DNA of 64,000 nt from positions 1 through 64,000 of the forward strand of contig JAGUYG010000064.1 in the NCBI GenBank assembly GCA_020061465.1. The letters run 5' to 3'. Below, in pieces: positions 9,362 to 19,761 of the stretch (positions are counted from its first letter, which is position 1; the number at the start of each line of letters is the position of its first letter). The notes under the pieces were generated by a model. It had not been told where the DNA came from. It was given only the letters and a program-made list of their open reading frames with translations, and did no database searches. Both the position numbers and the translations under genes were made by a program. This DNA is from Ignavibacteriales bacterium (GTDB lineage Bacteria; Bacteroidota; Ignavibacteria; Ignavibacteriales; Ignavibacteriaceae).

Positions 9362-10198
9362 CTATCTGTTCATTCTGTAGAAATTAAGTTCAAGATTGTT
9401 TTTTTGTTTACTTTCCACTATACCCAGAACAAATACATGTTCTACTCTAATAAAATCGACAAAAGGCTTAATTTTAACTTCATTAAAAATTCCCGTCTCA
9501 ACTTTACTCAGTTGAGTAACTACACCCACTCCGATAGGAACAGCAACAATAGAACTTAAATCGGAAGTAATAATCCTATCGCCCGGTTCAATATCATAAG
9601 TTTTAGGAACATCAACCAATACTAAATCCTCGCCGTTCCACTTTAATATGGCGTCTGCTCTGCTTCTTTCATTTTTTACGGTAATGTTCAAGTCTCTATT
9701 TTTTAATGTTCTCACGATGGAATAATTTTCTGAAACCGAATGAACGATACCAATTAGACCTTCGCCGTTTACAACCGGCATGCCCGGTTTTACGCTGTCG
9801 CTAATTCCAACATTAAGGGTTAAACTACTCTGCGATGCTGTAAGCGATTTAGAAACAACGTGTGCCGGTATTAGCGGATATTTGACTGTATCCTTATAGC
9901 CAAGCATGTCTTTTAATTCATGGTTAGTAATTCCGTAATATCTGAGCAAGTTTACCTGCAGCATCAACTCTGCATTCTGCCTGCGTAATTTTTCGTTTTC
10001 GCTTTTTAGCTTAGTAATATTTACGGCGTCGGAAACTAATGAGGTAACCGCAGCAAAACTACCGAAAGCAACTGCCTTTAAGTTTTTTACTGCCGGTGTG
10101 TAATTAAGAGATAGAAATACAAGCCCTGTGAGAATCAAAATTATAAGAATTATATATTCTTTAAAGCTGTCCCATAATTTCGAAACGGTTCTTAACAT
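9362..10198 (-). CDS. mreC: Rod-shape determining protein MreC
   Basis: 278 aa. One N-terminal membrane helix (about 15-32) is followed by a coiled coil (about 63-95, KSENEKLRRQNAELMLQ) and the double beta-barrel domain. The motif GMPVVNGEGLIGIV, diagnostic of MreC, is clear. It forms periplasmic filaments that organise PBP2/RodA. Its start overlaps the last base of mreB, which supports co-translation. Confidence 0.95.
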   Translation of the reverse strand: MLRTVSKLWDSFKEYIILIILILTGLVFLSLNYTPAVKNLKAVAFGSFAAVTSLVSDAVNITKLKSENEKLRRQNAELMLQVNLLRYYGITNHELKDMLGYKDTVKYPLIPAHVVSKSLTASQSSLTLNVGISDSVKPGMPVVNGEGLIGIVHSVSENYSIVRTLKNRDLNITVKNERSRADAILKWNGEDLVLVDVPKTYDIEPGDRIITSDLSSIVAVPIGVGVVTQLSKVETGIFNEVKIKPFVDFIRVEHVFVLGIVESKQKNNLELNFYRMNR

Positions 10199-11223
10199 TA
10201 ATATCTTCTATTGCGTATAAGTACTTTTGAATAGTGATTTAAATTTTCTATCACTTTGCCGGCTCCTCGCACTACAGCAGTCAGCGGATCTTCGGCTACA
10301 TGCACCGGTAAATTTGTCTCCATGCGGATTCTTTCATCTAATCCTTTAAGTAAAGCACCGCCGCCTGTTAGCATTACACCCCGGTCTAATATATCCGCGG
10401 AAAGTTCGGGGGGAGTTCTTTCAAGTGATTGCCGTACCGCATCAACAATCTGAACAATCGATTCATTCAGCGCTTCACGAATTTCAACTGAGCTTACCTC
10501 TGTAGTTTTTGGAATACCTCCCACAAGATCGCGTCCCTTCACCTGAATAGTGATTTCCTCCTTCAACGGTACTGCAGAGCCTACTTCACATTTTATCGCT
10601 TCGCTTGTTCTTTCACCGATAAGTATGTTATGATTTTTTTTGAAGTATTGCATTATTGCATTATTCATTTCATCACCGGCTATTCGTATCGACTCTTCAT
10701 TAACAATGCCCGAAAGAGCAATTACGGCTATTTCAGTTGTGCCTCCTCCGACATCGATAATCATGTTTCCTACTGGGGCTTCAACATCGATTCCTATTCC
10801 TATAGCTGCTGCCATCGGTTCTGCAATTAAATGAACTTCCTTTGCGCCGGCATGTTCGGCACTGTCGCGAACCGCTCTTTTCTCTACTTCAGTAACGCCG
10901 CTCGGTACGGCTACAATTACCCTGCGGCTGGAAATCATACCTGCTCTCACTCTTTTGATGAATGCGCGAATCATTCCCTCGGCAATTTCAAAATCGGCAA
11001 TTACGCCATCGCGCATCGGACGTGTAACTCTGATTTCTTTATGTTCTCTTCCCTGCATTTCTTTCGCTTTGTTTCCAAGAGCGATAATTTTTTTTGTATT
11101 CCTATCGAAAGCGACTATCGAAGGCTCGTTAAGTACGATTCCTTTACCCTTAACATAAATTAATGTATTGGCTGTTCCAAGATCGATAGCGATATCGGCA
11201 GCAATAAAGTCGAATAAGCCCAT
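10198..11223 (-). CDS. mreB: Rod-shape determining actin homologue MreB
   Basis: 341-aa actin-family ATPase that forms membrane-attached filaments directing lateral wall growth. It shows the phosphate-1 motif (AIDLGTANTLIYV), the phosphate-2 motif (IIDVGGGTTEIAVI) and the adenosine motif (GVMLTGGGALLKGL). The length is standard. It starts 7 nt after the purH stop, so cell-shape genes are transcribed behind a purine gene, and it heads the mreBCD-mrdA-rodA block. Confidence 0.97.
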   Translation of the reverse strand: MGLFDFIAADIAIDLGTANTLIYVKGKGIVLNEPSIVAFDRNTKKIIALGNKAKEMQGREHKEIRVTRPMRDGVIADFEIAEGMIRAFIKRVRAGMISSRRVIVAVPSGVTEVEKRAVRDSAEHAGAKEVHLIAEPMAAAIGIGIDVEAPVGNMIIDVGGGTTEIAVIALSGIVNEESIRIAGDEMNNAIMQYFKKNHNILIGERTSEAIKCEVGSAVPLKEEITIQVKGRDLVGGIPKTTEVSSVEIREALNESIVQIVDAVRQSLERTPPELSADILDRGVMLTGGGALLKGLDERIRMETNLPVHVAEDPLTAVVRGAGKVIENLNHYSKVLIRNRRY

Positions 11224-11230
11224 AAAACCT

Positions 11231-12748
11231 CTAATGTTTAAAGTGTCTGATTCCAGTAAATATCATTGAAATATTAAATTTATCGGCAGCTTCTATAACC
11301 TCTGCATCACGGACAGAGCCGCCGGGCTGAATTACTGCCTGAGCGCCGCACTCAATTATTTTTATTAGACCATCGGCAAAAGGGAAAAATGCATCCGATG
11401 CAGCCGCCGAGCCTTTTAAATCGAGACCATGTTCTTCAGCTTTCATTGCGGCTATTTTTACCGAATCAATACGCGACATTTGACCGGCTCCTACTCCCAA
11501 TGTAGCTTTCTCTTTAGCAAACACAATGGCGTTCGATTTAGTGTATTTAGCAACTTTCCATGCAAAGATTAAATCTTCAAGTTCTGTTTCGCTTGGTTTT
11601 TTATTGGTAATAAATTTCAATGCATCATGGTCCAAAATAGTTTTGTCATAGTCTTGCGCAATTATTCCGCCGGGAATATTTCTAAACGAAAGTTTTTCGG
11701 ATGAAATTTGTTTTAGCTGTTTTAGTAATCTTCTGTCCTTTTTTTTCTTAAGAATATTTAAAGCATCCTCAGTGAAATCCGGCGCACAAATAATTTCAAG
11801 AAAAATTTCATTAAGCTTTTCTGCTAAAGCTGCATCTACCGCAGAAGCGAAGGCGACGATGCCGCCAAATGCGGAAACCGGATCGCATTTAAGTGCCTTG
11901 CTGTAAGCATCGAATGAGCTTTTTCCCACAGCAGCTCCGGCAGGATTACTATGTTTAATTATCGCGCAGGAATTTTTTCCTAATTCTTCAATTAATTCCA
12001 CAGCGGCTGTTAAATCGAGTATATTATTATACGATAATTCTTTCCCATGGAAAAATTCGAAGTAACTCTCAAAATTACCATAGATAGCAGCTTTTTGATG
12101 GGGATTCTCTCCGTATCTTAAAACTTTTTCCTTTGGTAAATTAATTCTGATTGACGATTGCGGCAATTGAAATTTCTCTTCGAAGAAATTAGCAATGTAA
12201 GTATCGTAATGTGAAGTGTGAGAGAAGGCTTCTACTGCAAGCTTGCGCCGGGTTGATAAGCTAACCTCACCGGTTTTTAATCCACCAATAAAATAGGAAT
12301 ACTGCTCATGATTCGTAAGAACAGAAACGAATTTATGATTCTTTGCTGCAGCACGGATTAAACTAGGACCGCCTATATCGATGTTTTCAATTATATCGTT
12401 GAGCGTCGATTCGGGATTTTCGGCTGTTTTAATAAACGGATATAGATTTACGCAAACAACATCAATCGGTTCAATTGCATTTTCTTCTGCTTCCTTAATG
12501 TCAGCATCATTATCACGACGCAATAAAATTCCTCCAAAGATTTTTGGATGCAAAGTTTTTACACGTCCTTCTAAAATTTCAGCAAATCCTGTTATGCTGC
12601 TAATTTCTGTTACGTCAATATTTGCTTCCTTCAAAATCCGCGACGTGTTTCCCGTTGCAATTATTTTATAATTCAGTTTTTCCAATGCAGCCGCAAGCTC
12701 GACGATGGAAGTTTTATCCGATACACTTAAGAGGGCTAATTTTTTCAA
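11231..12748 (-). CDS. purH: Bifunctional AICAR transformylase / IMP cyclohydrolase
   Basis: Catalyses the last two steps of IMP synthesis. At 505 aa it has an N-terminal MGS-like cyclohydrolase domain (start KKLALLSVSDKTSIVELA, then TGNTSRIL, TLHPKIFGGIL). The C-terminal transformylase domain has the Lys-His catalytic motif in AIIKHSNPAGAAVG and ends with the expected QPGGSVRDAEVI and MIFTGIRHFKH. It lies 120 nt downstream of purN and 7 nt upstream of mreB. Confidence 0.97.
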   Translation of the reverse strand: MKKLALLSVSDKTSIVELAAALEKLNYKIIATGNTSRILKEANIDVTEISSITGFAEILEGRVKTLHPKIFGGILLRRDNDADIKEAEENAIEPIDVVCVNLYPFIKTAENPESTLNDIIENIDIGGPSLIRAAAKNHKFVSVLTNHEQYSYFIGGLKTGEVSLSTRRKLAVEAFSHTSHYDTYIANFFEEKFQLPQSSIRINLPKEKVLRYGENPHQKAAIYGNFESYFEFFHGKELSYNNILDLTAAVELIEELGKNSCAIIKHSNPAGAAVGKSSFDAYSKALKCDPVSAFGGIVAFASAVDAALAEKLNEIFLEIICAPDFTEDALNILKKKKDRRLLKQLKQISSEKLSFRNIPGGIIAQDYDKTILDHDALKFITNKKPSETELEDLIFAWKVAKYTKSNAIVFAKEKATLGVGAGQMSRIDSVKIAAMKAEEHGLDLKGSAAASDAFFPFADGLIKIIECGAQAVIQPGGSVRDAEVIEAADKFNISMIFTGIRHFKH

Positions 12749-12868
12749 TTTATAAATCCGCTGTTTAATCTTCGAGATGTAAATTATAAGTTATTTAATT
12801 TATAAAAACATATAAGGTAACAAACTTAGTTGATGGTTAAAAAAATTTATTAGTTTTCAATTAAATAC

Positions 12869-13474
12869 TCACTCATCAACAAAAATTCTTGTGCCTGAAA
12901 AGCGTACTTTTTTCTCCGCAATTTTTTTTATCACATAGGGAAGAAGCTCATGTTCTATCTCAAGCACTCTAACTGCAATTTCTTCGGGTGATTTTATATC
13001 CGAAATATCAACACATCTTTGAGCAATAATTTTACCGGTATCGTAAGTACTATCCACGAAGTGAACAGTTGCTCCCGATATTTTTGCCGATGAATTGAAC
13101 ACGGCATTATGAACGTTCATACCATACATTCCTTTTCCTCCAAATGAAGGTAAGAGCGCAGGGTGTATGTTAATAATTTTCCAGTTAGCCGAGTTAACAA
13201 TTTTTGAGGGAATCAATTTTAGATAACCGGCAAGAACAATCAGCTCGACTTGCTTATCTAGCAGCAACTGATATACTTCATCATACGAAATTGTAGCGTG
13301 TGCATTGCCAATACTGAACGTTTGAATTAAAAATTCATCAGCAATTTTAAACGCCGGACAATTTTCTTTATTACTAAAAACGGCTTTTACTTCAATTAAT
13401 CCATGAAGTGATTCGTCAGTCAGCACAGCTTTTAAATTGGAGCCTCTCCCCGAAACAAATACTGCAACGTTCAA
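12869..13474 (-). CDS. purN: Phosphoribosylglycinamide formyltransferase (GART)
   Basis: Formyl-THF-dependent step 3 of purine synthesis. 201 aa with N-terminal VAVFVSGRGSNLKAVL and the catalytic block IINIHPALLPSFGGKGMYG (the Asn-x-His pair). The downstream SGATVHFVDSTYDTGKIIAQ contains the catalytic Asp. It lies upstream of purH in the same direction. The 120-nt gap between them is AT-rich and could hold a promoter, which I cannot locate. Confidence 0.95.
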   Translation of the reverse strand: MNVAVFVSGRGSNLKAVLTDESLHGLIEVKAVFSNKENCPAFKIADEFLIQTFSIGNAHATISYDEVYQLLLDKQVELIVLAGYLKLIPSKIVNSANWKIINIHPALLPSFGGKGMYGMNVHNAVFNSSAKISGATVHFVDSTYDTGKIIAQRCVDISDIKSPEEIAVRVLEIEHELLPYVIKKIAEKKVRFSGTRIFVDE

Positions 13475-13563
13475 CGTAAATCTTGTTTATAAATGATTCA
13501 AATTAGTTAATCAGGTAAAAATTGTCAATTTTATCAATTATGCTAAGCAGCATCACTTAGCAA

Positions 13564-15078
13564 TCATTTTCTAGAATAGGAAAGCCCGTATAGAAAATTT
13601 TTTATTCTTCCTTGATAATCGTAGTCAGCATATTTGCTTGCTTCATCTAAAAATTTCTTAGCTTCAGTTTCGTTTCCCAGTTTGTAGAATGCACGTGCTA
13701 AATAATAAGAAGCAAACGGAACTATCCATTTTTCATCGGCAGCCTTCATGTATTTAGCTTTCAGTGCAAAGTTGATCGATTCGGCAGTCTTGCCAAGTGA
13801 ATAGTACGCCTCACTCATTAGAAGATATACCTCCGCCTTTAATTTTTCGGTTTTAATTTCGTTAAGGAATACCGAAAGAGTATAGAGGGCTTCTTCATAG
13901 ATTCCCTGGTCAATTAAATTTCCTGCTTTGATAACTTCTTTTTCATTTTCCGATAAAGTTCTCTTTGAATAAATCTCACCTTTCCGCTTTGCAAATATAT
14001 CATCTTCAATATCCATATTACCGTTTTTAGTTAAATTAAAATAGTGTTCGGCTTGTTCCCTATCCCCCAATATTTCATAAGATATTCCAAGTCTTAGCGC
14101 TGTAATGCCTGTGTATTCCTCATCATTCGTTAAATCCAAAAATTTTTGATAGTAAACTACGGCAGAGTCAAATTGATTTCTTTTAAAATATATTTCTCCG
14201 ATTAAAAAATTGGAGAAAGCGGCTATCTGCTTGAACTTTGGTTCGTTGGAAATAATTATCCTGTGGAGAATTTTTTCGGATTCATTCAACTTTCTCATTT
14301 TAATCTTCAGTACACCTAAAGAATAATTAAAGAGAAGATTATTAGGGTAACGCTGAGCAAGTTTTTTTATGTAATCGGACGCTGTATCATAATCGGCAAG
14401 GTACTCGGAAAGAATTTGAGAGAGATAATACTGCGCTTCAACTTTTGTAATCACTCCCTCATCGGCGGCTAATTTGATAAACTCAAGTCCCTTAACTTTG
14501 TCGCCTGTTATGCCCGCTAAGCTTAGTGCCCATCTAAAACCGGCAGGTATTTGTCCGAACGCGAAATTATATAACCCTAATCCTAAATAAGCGTCATTAT
14601 TATTTGGATTTATCTCAATAGTTTCCGTTAAATAGGATTCGGATTTTTTGCTAGCCCATACGGCATCAAGGAAATTGCCTGCTTTGGCAAAAGCAATTGC
14701 ACGGTAAGTATAATTTATACCAACAGTGTAAAGCAGTCGGTCATTTTTTGAATTGTTGTTCAGAAGTTGTAATGAAAGATCTAATGCCTGATCTGAATAT
14801 TTGACGAACGAATTGTAGTCATCTTTATTTTTATTGCTTAAATAGTACCACAGATAAACACTGGAAAGATACGTGTACCCTTCAGGAAGTTCGGGATAAT
14901 GCTCTATCATCGATTTGAAAACTTCCTCAGCTTTTTCCCACTCGAAGTTGTAGCAATACTCCAACCCCTTTTTCACATTTCTGTGAGTTTCACCGGCAGC
15001 ATTAAGTTCATTAAAGAGAGGTGAAGCACAAAATGTTAATAACAGAACTACAGAAATAAGAAATAATTTATTGAGCAT
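13564..15078 (-). CDS. Secreted tetratricopeptide-repeat protein
   Basis: 504 aa with an N-terminal signal sequence (KLFLISVVLLLTFCASPLF). Several degenerate TPR helical pairs follow (for example around AYLGLGLYNFAFGQ, NFLIGEIYFKRNQFDSAVVYY, YYLARAFYKLGNETEAKKFL). Predicted periplasmic or envelope-associated, and probably a protein-interaction scaffold. No catalytic motif is seen. It lies 9 nt downstream of pyrG, so it is in the same transcript. The specific role is unknown. Confidence 0.8.
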   Translation of the reverse strand: MLNKLFLISVVLLLTFCASPLFNELNAAGETHRNVKKGLEYCYNFEWEKAEEVFKSMIEHYPELPEGYTYLSSVYLWYYLSNKNKDDYNSFVKYSDQALDLSLQLLNNNSKNDRLLYTVGINYTYRAIAFAKAGNFLDAVWASKKSESYLTETIEINPNNNDAYLGLGLYNFAFGQIPAGFRWALSLAGITGDKVKGLEFIKLAADEGVITKVEAQYYLSQILSEYLADYDTASDYIKKLAQRYPNNLLFNYSLGVLKIKMRKLNESEKILHRIIISNEPKFKQIAAFSNFLIGEIYFKRNQFDSAVVYYQKFLDLTNDEEYTGITALRLGISYEILGDREQAEHYFNLTKNGNMDIEDDIFAKRKGEIYSKRTLSENEKEVIKAGNLIDQGIYEEALYTLSVFLNEIKTEKLKAEVYLLMSEAYYSLGKTAESINFALKAKYMKAADEKWIVPFASYYLARAFYKLGNETEAKKFLDEASKYADYDYQGRIKNFLYGLSYSRK

Positions 15079-15087
15079 TTTTCAATT

Positions 15088-16734
<1,647 letters not shown>

Positions 16735-17003
16735 TTATGCCTGCTAAAAACAATTTAGGGATTGCTTAAAAAATTATAATATTGGATAAAAGAAGATTGT
16801 TCTAACCGGAAATTTTTACCCCATCGTTTGATTCATAAGTTTTGAAGTGAAAGTTATATTGGATTTATTCCGGCTTACCCTGTTATCGTATCATTCCCAT
16901 CATCATTCATAATTCTTTGTTCGGTCTTCAATATCCGCAAACCGTTCATCTTCGATCACAATATTTCAACGTTCTAAAATAATCCAAATAGTTCGGGATG
17001 TAA

Positions 17004-18281
17004 TTATTTCTTTACCGCATCTTTAATCCACTCCGTTGTAACAGATTTTGGCCTGATTAGCGGTGACATCATTCCCCTATTTATAACCGCTTGCGCAGAT
17101 AGTCCAAGGCTCCTTGATACTGCAAACATAACCGTGTAGTATGAATACTCTGTTAACCCGTAGTGGTATAACAATGACCCTGAGGCAGCGTCAACGTTAG
17201 GAAATGGATTTTTTATTTTTTCAATCTTTTTCAATTCTCCAGGAACTACATCGTACATTCGTGATACTGTTAAAAAAACGGGATCGTCGGGGAAGTGCTT
17301 CTTACCAAAGTTCAGAAAGGCTTCAAACCGGGGATCGGTTATTCTTAATACTGCATGACCGTAACCTGGAATAACTTTCCCGGCATTTAATGTTTCCTGA
17401 ATCAATTCTTTGATCTGTTCGACCGAAGGAGCCCCGCTGTATCGTTCGATAATTTTCATAACCCATTTTAAACTTTCTTGATTAGCCAAGCCATGCAACG
17501 GACCGGCAAGTCCGTTAAATCCTCCGGAGAGCGCATAGTAAAGATCGGAAAGAGCCGAATTAATTGTCTGTGTTGTGAGAGCACTAACATTGCCGCCTTC
17601 GTGGTCGCAGTGTGCTACCAAATACAGCCTAATTAGTTCATAAAAATTCGGATCGGGATTTGGGAGACCTAGCATGTGAACATAGTCGCCAGTCAAATCC
17701 ATTCCTGGATCTGGCTGTATAATCTGACCTTTATTAAACCTAATCCTATAAACACCTGCGGCAATTGCCGGCAGTTTTGCGATTATATTGAGTGCATCTT
17801 CTAATGTAGGTTTCCAATGTTCTTCCTTTCTTAAACCTTTTTCATATTCTGCGGCAAAGATTGATTCTTTTTGCATAACTAAAATAGCAGTATTGAACAT
17901 TACCATCGGGTGGGAATCTTTCGGCATACTTTCAAGCACTTTCCATACGTACTGAGAAACCGATTTTCTTTTTCTCAATTCGGATTTTAACTCTTCCAAT
18001 TCTTCTTCCGAAGGTAATTCACCGGTAAGTAAAAGGAATAAGATTTCTTCCGGAGTAAGGTGAATTAATTCTTTAAGATGTCTTCCGCGTATAATCAATC
18101 CATCTTCTTGCGGTACTCTGGATGTATCGCAGATTAAGGATCTAACACCACGCATACCGCCATATCCCTGGCTTACAGTTACTTCCGATATTACCGTTGA
18201 GCCGTGCTGCTCAATTATTTTTTTAGCTTCCTGGCGCCATTCATTAAATTTGTTCGATAGTTTTTCGACAAGTTTTGACAT
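17004..18281 (-). CDS. Citrate synthase, eukaryotic/mitochondrial-like type
   Basis: Condenses acetyl-CoA and oxaloacetate to citrate. 425 aa. Catalytic residues are visible: the histidine-rich HCDHEGGNVSA block, H in GPLHGLANQES, H in PGYGHAVLR and the following DPR segment. The sequence resembles the mitochondrial Si-type family more than GltA of enterobacteria (for example SVSQYVWKVLESMPKDSHPM and MDLTGDYVHML). It stands alone between two gene-poor gaps. The family is clear; the exact subtype is from memory of the family. Confidence 0.93.
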   Translation of the reverse strand: MSKLVEKLSNKFNEWRQEAKKIIEQHGSTVISEVTVSQGYGGMRGVRSLICDTSRVPQEDGLIIRGRHLKELIHLTPEEILFLLLTGELPSEEELEELKSELRKRKSVSQYVWKVLESMPKDSHPMVMFNTAILVMQKESIFAAEYEKGLRKEEHWKPTLEDALNIIAKLPAIAAGVYRIRFNKGQIIQPDPGMDLTGDYVHMLGLPNPDPNFYELIRLYLVAHCDHEGGNVSALTTQTINSALSDLYYALSGGFNGLAGPLHGLANQESLKWVMKIIERYSGAPSVEQIKELIQETLNAGKVIPGYGHAVLRITDPRFEAFLNFGKKHFPDDPVFLTVSRMYDVVPGELKKIEKIKNPFPNVDAASGSLLYHYGLTEYSYYTVMFAVSRSLGLSAQAVINRGMMSPLIRPKSVTTEWIKDAVKK

Positions 18282-18560
18282 TCAAGAATCCTTTTTTTGA
18301 TTAATTTAGGAATGCAGAATTATAATACAAAAGTTATCCTTTTTTCTCAAGCAATTCAATAAAGTCAATCGATGATTTGAAAGGTTTTTAGAATATTTTA
18401 CAGTTTAATAGTAATGCAAAGTTAAAAAAAGCAGCAATGCTAAATTATCTTCGATTTTCTGCTATCATATTTGTCCAAAATAAACTTAACTTTTAATAAT
18501 CAGTGGCAAGCTTGATAAATGTATAATTCTAATAAACTTAAATTGTGTTATTAAATATTT

Positions 18561-18880
18561 CCGTCAGTTTTAACTGACTGATTAGAGATTAGCAGCAATT
18601 TTGCCTTTCAAATTTATCCTTTGAATAACTAACTCACGTTACGCAAATTCACATGTTCTGTTGCCACAACCTTTAGACTCTGTTACAAAACTCTGATAAT
18701 AAAAAAATTGCCGTCGGTTTTAACTGACGGAATTTGAAAAGCCAAGAGTATTTTGGCTTTCCCAGGGGAATCCTACTGAAAACCACAATCAGAGCGCATA
18801 TATGGGGCTAAAGCCCGACTTTTACTTGATTACACTTATACCGTCAGCCTGCCTTCAGCAGGTAAACTAAAGCAGACGGA
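18561..18880. repeat. Cluster of REP-like palindromes
   Basis: Successive hairpins: GTCAGTT-TT-AACTGAC at 18563-18578; CCGTCGGTTTTAACTGACGG at 18711-18730; AAAGCCAA ... TTGGCTTT at 18738-18760; GGGCT ... AGCCC near 18805-18816; and a compound one at 18841-18879 with outer CCGTC/GACGG and inner CCTGC/GCAGG. The CCGTC...GACGG units are versions of one repeat. Such units are typically dispersed in genomes of this group, often with a RAYT-type transposase elsewhere. No transposase is in this window. Confidence 0.7.
18626..18648 (-). repeat. Dispersed 23-nt repeat, copy A
   Basis: The core is AACTCACGTTACGCAAA. Its reverse complement matches 19000-19022 at about 17 of 23 positions and 26001-26024 at about 20 of 24 positions. 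Copies A and B face each other around the hairpin cluster, as terminal inverted repeats of a roughly 400-nt element would. Confidence 0.5.
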
Positions 18881-18999
18881 AATTGACAACTAAGTTTGAT
18901 ATTATGTAGTAAAGTATTTCATACGCAAGACACTCTTTAAATCTTGGTTTAGCAATGCTCATAAATTTTTTGCTTTACCCCCCAAAAAAATATTGTAGC

Positions 19000-19022
19000 T
19001 TTTGCGTTAGGTGAGTAACTAA
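19000..19022 (+). repeat. Dispersed 23-nt repeat, copy B
   Basis: The core is TTTGCGTTAGGTGAGTAAC. It is inverted relative to copy A at 18626-18648 and in the same orientation as the copy at 26001-26024 (TTTGCGTGTTGTGAGTTAA). Confidence 0.5.
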
Positions 19023-19326
19023 ATTAAAAACCAAATATTATGGTTAATGCATGATGTAGGCTTCCTTTCGTTCCGTCCGTTGAAGCTGATGGTAATTGAG
19101 ATTACTGGTAATTTCCAGTGTGATCGAACTCAGGGGATTGTTCAATACTTTCAGAACAATCGATAAAATTTGAATTGTTTTTCAAAAGAATTTCACCCCC
19201 TAAATATAATCTGAACGACATGCTATTAATAATTTCATTCTGATGCTTAAATTTTTTTTCTATTTAGATAGAATTTAATTTATATTCTTTATAGATTTAA
19301 ATAAATTATTCTGTAAAGAGGTAGTT

Positions 19327-19728
19327 ATGAAAGACTCGATCAAAGTTTCTATCGTGCTGCCCGTTACTGCTAAACGACTTTTTGAAGCCTGGTTGGACAG
19401 TAAAGAGCATTCTAAATTCAGCGGCGGAAAAGCTAAAATAAATCCGCATCCCGGTGAAGAATATTCTGCCGTGGACGGTTATATTTCCGGCAAAACACTT
19501 CAACTTCAACCTTACGGAAGGATCGTACAATCCTGGCGTACAACCGATTTCAAACCGACGGATAAAGATTCAATCCTTGAAGTTCTTTTGGAAAAGGTTG
19601 ACAAGGGTACAAGAATGACCATCTTGCATACAGAAATTCCTAACGGTAAGGGGAAAGAATATGAAGAGGGGTGGATAAAATATTATTTTGAGCCTATGAA
19701 GAAATATTTTACCAATGATAATTTATAA
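19327..19728 (+). CDS. SRPBCC / AHSA1-family protein
   Basis: 133 aa of the START-like SRPBCC fold, in the Aha1-C-terminal (AHSA1) group. The family pattern is visible: SIVLPVTAKRLFEAWLDSKEHSKFSGGKAKI, then GYISGKTLQL, IVQSWRTTDF, and ending GWIKYYFEPMKKYF. These small proteins form a hydrophobic ligand pocket; the ligand is unknown. ATG start with GAGGTAG upstream. The gene is isolated and convergent with the decayed phosphatase at 19762. Confidence 0.85.
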   Translation: MKDSIKVSIVLPVTAKRLFEAWLDSKEHSKFSGGKAKINPHPGEEYSAVDGYISGKTLQLQPYGRIVQSWRTTDFKPTDKDSILEVLLEKVDKGTRMTILHTEIPNGKGKEYEEGWIKYYFEPMKKYFTNDNL

Positions 19729-19761
19729 ACATTTTTATCACTGAATTTATATCGGCTTGTA

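Larger units (their letters stand above)
18282..19326. other. One-kilobase gene-free interval with clustered hairpins
   Basis: No convincing gene on either strand. It contains the palindrome cluster at 18561-18880 and an inverted pair at 18626-18648/19000-19022. The remainder is AT-rich. The stretch 19023-19326 probably includes the promoter of the SRPBCC gene, and GAGGTAG sits just before its ATG at 19327. The hairpins lie upstream of both citrate synthase (-) and the SRPBCC gene (+), so they are not simple terminators. Confidence 0.6.

Noticed and set aside
10630-11163. Several plus-strand open frames antisense to mreB
   Set aside because: mreB on the minus strand is complete with all actin-family motifs; the opposite frames are shadows.
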